From Mucor racemosus (taxonomy: Eukaryota > Mucoromycota > Mucoromycetes > Mucorales > Mucoraceae): a stretch of DNA of 22,832 bases. The translations under genes and the position numbers were made by a program. The DNA lies in contig JAPEHQ010000037.1 of the NCBI GenBank assembly GCA_027405735.1, forward strand, positions 1 through 22,832, in the 5' to 3' direction. Every line of letters begins with the position of its first letter. Within the stretch, counting starts at the first letter, position 1. The notes under the pieces were generated by a model, which had not been told where the DNA came from, made no database searches, and saw only the letters and a program-made list of their open reading frames with translations. Positions 1 through 7,020 of the stretch are shown here, piece after piece.

Positions 1-650
1 TGAGGAGGTTCTGCTGTATGAAATATAGGTTGTGGTATGGGGTGTTGGTATATCGTAGGAGATAGCTCGGAAAGCACATCTATCTGTACCATAGTTGACA
101 CGTTTGATTGCCATTTTGGTTCAGAAGGTAATGTATTACACACTTGACAGCATTTGATATACAAAGGTAATGTACAAATGCGATGCGTTTTTCGGGAATA
201 ATCTTGACATGTTCAATATGACCGAATCTCAATAAACATCTCTTATATCTTGTTCTACTATTGTATCATCAAGAAGTCCTAAATAGACATTACGAGAGGC
301 ACCATCTGTAATGCTAATTGAAGATGTGGATTCAATAAGCTTGGTTTACCCAAACCGATTTTCAATTCATTTCCGTGTATAGTAGTCGATTTCTTTGAGC
401 TTCATGATAAAATTGATTAGCAGCATAGGAATCGGATAAAAGTAATGAAAATTCCATTTTCTCGGGTAAAGGTCGAATTGCTTGAATTGGTCCCGTATTT
501 ACGTGATCTATAACATCAGATACAGATAAATCATTTGGTACATTTCCTAGGTAAACTGTTCGAATAGCTGATGCATTCGAGTGATGATTATGTGTTGTTG
601 TTGCTGTTGTTGCTGCTGAATTAATTGTCCATACATTTCGCTTTTTAAAG
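1..650 (-). pseudogene. Decayed multi-RRM RNA-binding protein (Nrd1/Msa2-like), 5' part off-window side unknown
   Basis: Read on the minus strand, conceptual translation gives RRM-type blocks in successive but different frames. The first has an RNP2-like motif RTVYLGNV (about 545-562), followed by a helix-rich stretch containing DVIDHVNTGPIQAIRPLPEK. Its RNP1 region is readable only with two compensating frameshifts (NGIFITFI in the other frame), then SYAANQFYHEAQR. An in-frame stop lies at 362-364. Another shift gives NELKIGLGKPSLL (about 330-372), which resembles the 'LKIGWGK' block that follows RRMs in fungal Nrd1/Msa2 proteins. A second RRM follows with RNVYLGLL (271-294) and RIAFVHYL (164-187), again separated by a frameshift. 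A TTG/CTG microsatellite (594-618) lies just upstream of the first RRM. At least four frame changes plus stops make a working gene unlikely, and no clean introns explain them. The family assignment is from memory of motif patterns. The pseudogene runs off the left edge. Confidence 0.6.
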
Positions 651-1926
651 GGTTTTAATGCACTGATGTATTAAACATGTAAAATAGAAAATACCTATAA
701 TATCTGGCTATCCAACTCATTCATTATATTTGATGGTTGGTCTACTGGGAATATTTGATGTTTAAAAAAGAAAGAAATAAGAGAAAATAATAAATTATCC
801 CTTTTTATTTGTAAAGCAGCACCAAGTAAAGTTTTCTAAAAGAAAAAAAATAGCTTTTTTGATTATTTCATTTGGCTTTTTCTTGTGCTGTGTGAATGTT
901 TGCGTTCGTTCCATTTTTCATTGAAACTCCTCTAATATTTTCTTTATGCCTTCAATGCATTTGCAATATTCCCAAACCCATCTAAATCAAAGTAACTATC
1001 CTTATAGCTTTTTATCTGATATAGTGGAATTCAACTTAAAGGTAGCGTTTCTATATTCATTTAGCAGATATCAATCGACATCCTAGTTGAATGTTTGAAA
1101 TATGCTATCAATTCTTTTATTGTTACATTCGTTTTCTTAAAATACCGAAAATCAAACTTTGTAACCAACTGTTCTGTGCAACTCAAACTCAATATATGGA
1201 AATCAGAAATCTGGTATTCTGAAAGTTATGATACGTCTCCTTTATTCTAGATTTTTTTACACCGTACAGAGATTATTGAATAATAACGATTTTTTAAGGT
1301 GTAAGCGCTTGAAAATTTATGTACACCTTTCTTGAAAATATCCTAAATTCTCAATTTTACCAGATTTTTCAAAAGCGAAAAATATACAGACGCATCTAAT
1401 ATACTAAGCTATTGTATAGAGCCCTTATCTTTTATTTTATCATGCTGTGAAATGGCGTAAAATCATTAAATTTATAAAAACTTTGAATGCTCGAATATAT
1501 ATTCATTCAAACGTACAATTCAGTAATTTTTTTATTTTCTTCAAGATAGCTTAAAAGCATAACTTTTTATTCAACATTTGATTTTCGAAATCATTCTTTT
1601 TTTATAAAAGAAAATTCAATTTTGCGAATTAAATCGTTTTCTCCAACTTTCTTGATCCATAAAACAATAATACCACATGTTAGGCTTGAGCTATTGTAGC
1701 AAAACACAATATTATGTTGAAATTTATAGCTTTGTTTTTACCCTTGAGAAAATAATGTTCTTAACCTTAAAAATTGGCAGTCGCTCGCAATAGCTCAAAT
1801 TTTAAAATGATAACGTAATAATATCCTTATATGGTAAAAACGAATATCTAAAAAGGCAATTGGGGCGCGTAGGGAACATTTGCAACCTATTGGATAATTC
1901 TTTTTTTAATCTGTCTAAATATAGGA
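651..1926. other. AT-rich intergenic flank, no gene seen
   Basis: This stretch is dominated by A and T, with frequent stops in all frames and no protein motif that I recognise. A reading frame starting at 1860 merely runs into the retrotransposon 3' UTR and is not credible. The last bases before 1927 were presumably the natural 5' flank of the tRNA-Ala gene before the LINE array separated the two. An 11-bp inverted repeat inside it is listed separately. Confidence 0.6.
1686..1798. repeat. 11-bp perfect inverted repeat with 91-bp spacer
   Basis: TTGAGCTATTG at 1686-1696 is matched by its exact reverse complement at 1788-1798. The enclosed AT-rich DNA has no ORF. It could be the ends of a very small non-autonomous element or a chance pairing in AT-rich DNA. 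No target-site duplication is evident outside the arms. Confidence 0.3.
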
Positions 1927-1942
1927 ATGGGGATGTAGCTCA
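1927..1942 (+). repeat. Target-site duplication, left end (tRNA-Ala nt -2 to 14)
   Basis: ATGGGGATGTAGCTCA, the outermost left copy. It is joined on its right to the 3' end of LINE copy 1 and on its left to native flank (TATAGGA). It contains the first 14 nucleotides of the tRNA-Ala gene and is therefore a stranded 5' tRNA fragment. The leading AT could belong to the duplication or match by chance, so the duplication is 14-16 bp. Confidence 0.9.
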
Positions 1943-2214
1943 GGTTAAGAATGGGTTTTTATTAATAAAATTTAAATGGGCACTCGATATGAGCATAAGC
2001 CTTAAATTTAAGAAACATGGAGAAAAGAGAAGCAAAAAACCCTTGACAGGGCACTATACTAATTTAAGGGAAAATGATGGTGTGGTAGTGGATATTGAGC
2101 AGTGAGATTAGTGGATGAACTGAAATTGATCTTGAGAGATTACCAACGGCTGGGAACTTTGATAAGACTTACCACCGAGGATCCGCACAAAGAAAGCAAT
2201 ACAGTCATTTTTCA
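1943..2214 (-). promoter_or_regulatory. LINE 3' UTR with AATAAA signal, no poly(A) tail
   Basis: In element sense the 272-nt 3' UTR contains a CCCTT/AAGGG stem with a 21-nt loop, followed directly by a T6 run, and an AATAAA polyadenylation-type hexamer (minus strand of 1958-1963) some 15 nt before the end. The element then stops at ...TTCTTAACC, directly abutting TGAGCTACATCCCC, which is the complement of the tRNA 5' end. Equivalent hexamers are at 6764-6769, 11570-11575 and 16376-16381. The 3' UTR is the expected recognition region for the reverse transcriptase (known for LINEs in general, not shown here). Confidence 0.6.
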
Positions 2215-5200
2215 TCAATGTTTAGTCTTTTTGTCAGTGAACCATAAAGATCCGGGATCTTGATCTGGAGCAATGACAGCCAATGGGTGTGAAATACAAT
2301 CAATTGCATGAAGCAGAGAAAGTAAAGCCGACCAATATGGAGGAGGACCAGCCGAGGATTTGACCGGGAGACAGTTCAAAGCATGATCGATCTTGTTGGT
2401 ACCGAAAGGAGCAGAAGGTAAAGCATCTAGTAGCTCACCATCCAGAGCACGACAGGTCAGAAAATGATCTCGAGAGATATGAACACCCAAGGGTGACATA
2501 CACGAACATTCTTCTCGCATGTTGGTGAACCGACCAAGGCGCCATCGAACCAGTCGACTGCGAGCAGAGCGACCTATTGGTAGATATAGGATGGGATCAG
2601 GTCTCACAACAGAGGGACGACAAGCACGCAGCAAAGTATTAGATCCAGAAACAGCAGCCGCTTCCATTTGGCGATCTACCTGGTCTTGCCAATATTTGTT
2701 GAAAACAGAAACTAATCCAGCAGCAGAAGGAACAGGATCAGGTAACGACTGATACAATTTGTTTTCACAAATGTATTTATCTAACCTAGTGTAGGAAAGA
2801 GCGTTACGCAGGATCACCAAGAGACAGTCCTCAGGCAGGGTAGCAGCACGCAGAGCAAATCTAGTAGCTAGAACATTATAGCGATGTTTCATACTGGGCA
2901 AGCAAGTTATATGTTTTGCAACATTAAACCAGGAGCTACCCACAAACATGCCAACTAATCGATTCTGAACATCATCCAGATCCTTGAAATCCCGAAAGGA
3001 GAGGTGAGATATAGCTAGGCCATATTCGAGTTTTGGACGAATAAAGGCCTTGTACAAGCGCGAGCAGAGCAACAATGAAAAACCAGTGCGGTTTACACCA
3101 ACCGAATTCAACAGAGCCATCACCTGAATAGCACCAGAAGCCCGAAGAGACCGAATACCAGGGGCAAACAGACCTTTATACCGGAAAGGCATACCCAAAT
3201 AAGTGAACTCTTCTACGATAGGAAGGGGTTCATTATATAGAGTAAGTCTATGACCGGTAGCAGCATTAGGAGACCCAAGAACAGCACACTTAGATGGTTT
3301 CCATCTGTAGCCCAGAGAGATAGAGTGATCAGAAGCTAGGTCCAACATATGCTGAACATCCGACCGACGCCCAAATATGGCAACATCATCAGCAAAAAGT
3401 AGACTATTGATTGCTATTGAGTTGGTCATACCAGGAGCACAGATCATAGAGGCACCAGAAGCAGCAGCACGCAGAGCACCAGGCAAAGAGTTGATATACA
3501 ACGAGTACAGATGGGGACTAAGAACAGAGCCTTGCAGGACACCTGTAACCGGCGAGAAAGCAGCAGAGTTGTGGTTAGCAATGAGCACCGAGACAGAAAC
3601 TTCATCAAACATGTTAATCAACAGACCAAGAACTGGACGAGGGAGAGCTGAGGTAGCGAGCAACTGCCAAATAACTCGACGATCTACTGTATCATAAGCT
3701 GCCTTAATATCTAAGAAGGCCACTACAGGGTAATGATGATGGATCAGAAAATAGTCATGCATCAAGTCATGTAAACAGAGGGCTTGATCCAGAGGACTAC
3801 GTTGAGGACGGAAACCACCTTGCGCAACATCAAGAGCAGGAGAATGAGCATCCAGATCAGGCATAATTGAAAATTCAAAGAGCTTACGCATCACCGAAGT
3901 AAGAGAAATCGGTCGAAAATTACCAGGATCAGTAGCATCACCTTTCTTGAAGATAGGGAAGACCTGAGCTTGACGCCAGAGAGCCGGTGTGTAACACCAT
4001 TGATAGCACAAGGTAAACAGGAGAGACAACACAGGAGCAATTTCCGTCACCAGAGATTTGAGCATCTCAGCTTTGATATGGTCGGGACCAGGAGCTTTAT
4101 TTGTGGGGAGCCGTTTAATATGAGATACTAAGGTATCAACATCAAAAAGTGACATATCCGTAGGTACACTAAAAGGCAGATCAGAATCAAAGGTTTCAGG
4201 AGGTGGAGGACGACTAGCAGAAGCAAGTAAAGAACCATTATAGACAGATTCGAGATGTGACCCCATAGTTGCGACCGAAGCAGCAGGACCATCAGGATGA
4301 CTATATGTGGCAGAGGATTCTTTATGGCGTTTAATACGCTTAATAGCAGCAGTAGCTTTTGAGAAATCACTCTCCAATACAGCACAGAATTTTTTCCAGG
4401 ACCTTCGCTTTGCAGCTTGTACCAATGACCGAAATTGACGGTGCGCATGTTTGTAGACAGCCCAGTTGTTGATTTTGGCAATCCCAGTGGAATGTCGCCA
4501 CTTGCTGTAGAGACGATCCCTTGAACGAGCAGCATCCTCAATTTCTAGAGTCCAGAACTTTTTCCAATGACCAGGACGACCAGTTTTCACACCAATAGAA
4601 CCATCAAGAGAGTCATACAAACAGTGATTCAAAGAATCATTGAGTGCATCAATATCCGGGCGGATAGAAGGAGGAGCCGAGACCAAACCAGACAGAGTAT
4701 CCACCAGAGGAGCAACAGAAGAACGAAAAAGAGTTTGATATAGACTTAACGGCTTGATCATACCCAATTTTGAAAGCTTCCACTGCCGTCTTGGAGCCAG
4801 AACAGAATCACCAGACACCACCAAATCACCAGGAGGGGCTACATACTCGAAAGTAAGTAACATCAACCGATGATCAGAACCCAGAGACAGATCAGACTCA
4901 ACCACCAGTTGAGGATTCAGCATAGCAGCCTCACCAATGTTAGTCAGAAACAGATCAATAATGCTACTTGCCTCCTTTTGACGTCGAAACGTCGTAAAGG
5001 TTTTAACACCATAAGCCAAAGAAGCATTCAGCACTGAGAGATCAAATTCCTCAAGCCAAGGTTTCAGAGCAACACCACGAGGGTTAGTAGCAACATCACC
5101 AGTGAGAGACCCTAACCGAGCATTAAAGTCACCACATAAAATAGTATCCTTAGTCATAGGTAGTGAACTAAGAATCGAGAGCACCTTATCTGTTGATAAG

Positions 5201-5577
5201 GGTGGAGGAAAGTAAACACAATGAACCGTCAGGGTGCCAACCTTAAGGGACAGAGTGTGCGAATTATAAGAAGGAAGTTGAGAGACAGGATAGGGACAGG
5301 AAGGAGAGACAAAAGCAGTTATACCACCAGAACCTCGACCAGAAGCACCGGATACTTTCGTACCGTACAAGTGGAATTGGGACCAGTTAGTAGGAAAAGA
5401 CCCAGAAGTAAGCCAAGTTTCAGTAACCAAGAGAACATGAGAATTCAGTACATGAGACAGAACATCATGAACGACAGAGGCACGTAGACCATTAGCATTC
5501 CATAGGGAGAGAGAAACAAATAAGGAGTGGACCGGGTTATTATTATACATAGGTGAGGATTCAACTGAAGAACTCAT
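2215..5577 (-). CDS. LINE ORF2: APE endonuclease-reverse transcriptase, copy 1
   Basis: This 1120-aa polyprotein would nick the target and copy the element RNA onto the free 3' end (target-primed reverse transcription). The N-terminal exonuclease-endonuclease-phosphatase domain (about 18-245) shows WNANG (26-30), VTETW with E53, GDFNARLG with D150 and N152, IIDLF with D208, and SDHR with H236, so all expected catalytic positions are present. The reverse transcriptase (about 490-830) shows GNFRPISL (552-559), GGFRPQRS, FLDIKAAYD with D623, LQGSVLSP (681-688), FADD (728-731) and YLG (793-795). The C-terminal finger is C1024-x1-C1026-x11-H1038-x3-C1042. No RNase H domain is visible. The start is the ATG at 5575-5577 overlapping the ORF1 stop. 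No frameshift or stop interrupts it, so it looks active. The target choice inside tRNA-Ala is probably set by the endonuclease domain (inference). Confidence 0.95.
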   Translation of the reverse strand: MSSSVESSPMYNNNPVHSLFVSLSLWNANGLRASVVHDVLSHVLNSHVLLVTETWLTSGSFPTNWSQFHLYGTKVSGASGRGSGGITAFVSPSCPYPVSQLPSYNSHTLSLKVGTLTVHCVYFPPPLSTDKVLSILSSLPMTKDTILCGDFNARLGSLTGDVATNPRGVALKPWLEEFDLSVLNASLAYGVKTFTTFRRQKEASSIIDLFLTNIGEAAMLNPQLVVESDLSLGSDHRLMLLTFEYVAPPGDLVVSGDSVLAPRRQWKLSKLGMIKPLSLYQTLFRSSVAPLVDTLSGLVSAPPSIRPDIDALNDSLNHCLYDSLDGSIGVKTGRPGHWKKFWTLEIEDAARSRDRLYSKWRHSTGIAKINNWAVYKHAHRQFRSLVQAAKRRSWKKFCAVLESDFSKATAAIKRIKRHKESSATYSHPDGPAASVATMGSHLESVYNGSLLASASRPPPPETFDSDLPFSVPTDMSLFDVDTLVSHIKRLPTNKAPGPDHIKAEMLKSLVTEIAPVLSLLFTLCYQWCYTPALWRQAQVFPIFKKGDATDPGNFRPISLTSVMRKLFEFSIMPDLDAHSPALDVAQGGFRPQRSPLDQALCLHDLMHDYFLIHHHYPVVAFLDIKAAYDTVDRRVIWQLLATSALPRPVLGLLINMFDEVSVSVLIANHNSAAFSPVTGVLQGSVLSPHLYSLYINSLPGALRAAASGASMICAPGMTNSIAINSLLFADDVAIFGRRSDVQHMLDLASDHSISLGYRWKPSKCAVLGSPNAATGHRLTLYNEPLPIVEEFTYLGMPFRYKGLFAPGIRSLRASGAIQVMALLNSVGVNRTGFSLLLCSRLYKAFIRPKLEYGLAISHLSFRDFKDLDDVQNRLVGMFVGSSWFNVAKHITCLPSMKHRYNVLATRFALRAATLPEDCLLVILRNALSYTRLDKYICENKLYQSLPDPVPSAAGLVSVFNKYWQDQVDRQMEAAAVSGSNTLLRACRPSVVRPDPILYLPIGRSARSRLVRWRLGRFTNMREECSCMSPLGVHISRDHFLTCRALDGELLDALPSAPFGTNKIDHALNCLPVKSSAGPPPYWSALLSLLHAIDCISHPLAVIAPDQDPGSLWFTDKKTKH

Positions 5578-6512
5578 TATTGTTCCATTTCAGAACCATT
5601 AGAGTTTTCAGTGCGCTTACGAGCAGAGTTGAGCAAGAACTTAGCCTTCTTGGGTTCTTTTTCCTCAAAACGAGCCATAGCTTCAGATACAGCAACAGCC
5701 AATTCTTCGTCACAGATCCATCCTGCAGATACAAAGTATTTACCAACACCACTAACGTTGAGGGGGCGAAGGAAGGACAAAGTTTGCAGGGCACGAGTGT
5801 TAGTAAATTCGTACATTAACGACTCACGGTCATTAATATGGAGGGCATCATATTTGGGATCAGCAATGTGTTGGGGATCCAAGGGATCAAAACCCTCAAT
5901 GATTTCGGCTTCGCACTTCTTCATGAGATCAAGAAATTCCTCAACATACTGTGTATGGAGAAGAATACCAATAACGCCAGAGGCAGGGAAACAGATGTCT
6001 AGGACACGACCAGTATCAACACCAACCTTGCGGAAGGTAGATCGAATTTCAGAGCGTAAAATCTTACCAGAGCGACCAATATATACATATTGGTATCCTT
6101 GGGGACCTTTAGCAGCAGCCGATTTGAAGAGGCGACCAGCAGCAACTCGCTTTTTAGCAGAGCGGGCGGGATCAGGAAGGTGAGCACCAGATTTAGCAGC
6201 ATTAGCATACTTTGCATTGGAGTCTTTGGGTTTGGTAGTAGCTTGTTTAGAGACTTCATTACCTCCTTCAAGCGGAGGGTTGGTGGTGTTCGTAGGGTGA
6301 CTGGATAGTTGACCCTGTAATTTTTCAATTACTAGGTCCTTGGTCAAAATATCCTTTTTCAAGGTGTTATTTTCGTTTTCTAACTTTTCCATTCGTAACA
6401 AGAGGCTTTCATGTTGGTGTACCTTCTCCTGTACTGAGGTAAGTTGTTGTTGAAACTGCAAAAGCAACTGTGGCAACTGATGCATATCAAAGTCTTGTAG
6501 ATTTTCAAACAT
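5577..6512 (-). CDS. LINE ORF1: coiled-coil, RRM-like RNA-binding protein, copy 1
   Basis: This 311-aa protein is likely the RNA chaperone that packages element RNA. Residues about 15-72 form a leucine-rich, heptad-like coiled coil (LLLQFQQQL, LLLRMEKLENENNTLKK, LVIEKLQGQL), probably for oligomer formation. Residues 90-135 are basic and Ala/Lys-rich. Residues about 139-205 look RRM-like: YQYVYIGRSGK resembles RNP2, and GVIGILLH resembles the RNP1 strand. A second conserved-looking block (245-285: FLRPLNVSGVGKYFVSAGW) follows, and the tail is charged. The ATG at 6510-6512 sits in a CGCCATGT context and is the first ATG of the element, because the 219-nt 5' UTR has none. The stop TAA at 5577-5579 shares one base with the ORF2 ATG. 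No zinc knuckle is seen in this ORF. Confidence 0.9.
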   Translation of the reverse strand: MFENLQDFDMHQLPQLLLQFQQQLTSVQEKVHQHESLLLRMEKLENENNTLKKDILTKDLVIEKLQGQLSSHPTNTTNPPLEGGNEVSKQATTKPKDSNAKYANAAKSGAHLPDPARSAKKRVAAGRLFKSAAAKGPQGYQYVYIGRSGKILRSEIRSTFRKVGVDTGRVLDICFPASGVIGILLHTQYVEEFLDLMKKCEAEIIEGFDPLDPQHIADPKYDALHINDRESLMYEFTNTRALQTLSFLRPLNVSGVGKYFVSAGWICDEELAVAVSEAMARFEEKEPKKAKFLLNSARKRTENSNGSEMEQ

Positions 6513-6731
6513 GGCGATGAAATATTATTCAATAAGGTGCAAATTTAAAGAATAAAATGGAGGTGTCCAACAAGGCTGAAACTTATAAACAATAAACTGC
6601 TATGGAAGGCGAGTATAATGGTATAGTTTGGAGTCGATTGGTGAACTAGTTGTTGAGATAAATGAGTTTTAATAAAAGATTGAGAAATTTCCTGTCGAAA
6701 TGTCTTCAAAAGTTTAGAGAAACGGAAAGAG
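6513..6731 (-). promoter_or_regulatory. LINE 5' UTR / presumed internal promoter, copy 1
   Basis: 219 nt between the element 5' end and the ORF1 ATG. In element sense it contains no ATG at all, leaving the ORF1 start as first in line for scanning ribosomes. It starts CTCTTTCCGTTTCTC. In internal copies it lies directly after a 16-nt tRNA fragment and the 3' UTR of the preceding element. A self-propagating LINE needs a promoter here, but no motif that I can name confirms it. Confidence 0.5.
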
Positions 6732-6747
6732 ATGGGGATGTAGCTCA
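6732..6747 (+). repeat. Target-site duplication between LINE copies 1 and 2
   Basis: ATGGGGATGTAGCTCA at the junction where the 5' end of copy 1 meets the 3' end of copy 2. It is identical to the outer copies, so each element is individually flanked by tRNA sequence. A duplication at every junction is what repeated insertion into the same site predicts. It is also kept if whole units are multiplied by recombination. Confidence 0.95.
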
Positions 6748-7020
6748 GGTTAAGAATTGGTTTTTTATTAATAAAATTTAAATGGGCACTCGATATGAGC
6801 ATAAGCCTTAAATTTAAGAAACATGGAGAAAAGAGAAACAAAAAACCCTTGACAGGGCACTATACTAATTTAAGGGAAAATGATGGTGTGGTAGTGGATA
6901 TTGAGCAGTGAGATTAGTGGATGAACTGAAATTGATCTTGAGAGATTACCAACGGCTGGGAACTTTGATAAGACTTACCACCGAGGATCCGCACAAAGAA
7001 AGCAATACAGTCATTTTTCA

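Larger units (their letters stand above)
1943..6731 (-). mobile_element. LINE copy 1 (leftmost), full length, 4789 bp
   Basis: A complete APE-type non-LTR retrotransposon. Its 5' end is at 6731 and its 3' end at 1943, bounded on both sides by the 16-bp tRNA-Ala duplication. Order in element sense: 219-nt 5' UTR, ORF1, ORF2 (one-base overlap), 272-nt 3' UTR. No poly(A) tail and no terminal repeats are present. This copy differs from the others only near its 3' end (1953, T-run 1956-1960, 2032). That is expected if it sits at the edge of an array homogenised inside, or if it is the oldest insertion. I cannot assign the clade firmly. No RNase H domain was recognised, and the coiled-coil plus RRM-like ORF1 with a CCHC-ended ORF2 is reminiscent of L1/Tx1-like elements. 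Confidence 0.95.

Noticed and set aside
1296..1329. AAGGTGTA...TACACCTT stem-loop in the left flank
   Set aside because: Only 8 bp with an 18-nt loop in AT-rich DNA. No neighbouring gene or T-run gives it a role.
1860..2105. 81-aa plus-strand frame at the left array border
   Set aside because: Spans native flank, tRNA fragment and LINE 3' UTR, so it cannot be an ancestral gene. Low-complexity composition.
5611..6183. 190-aa plus-strand reading frame (also at 10417, 15223 and 20029)
   Set aside because: Lies antisense within ORF1, has no recognisable domain, and exists only because it mirrors the real coding frame.
6545..6841. 98-aa minus-strand frame crossing the junction of copies 1 and 2 (repeated at the other junctions)
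   Set aside because: Starts in the 3' UTR of one element, passes through the tRNA fragment and ends in the 5' UTR of the next. No domain and no reason for conservation.
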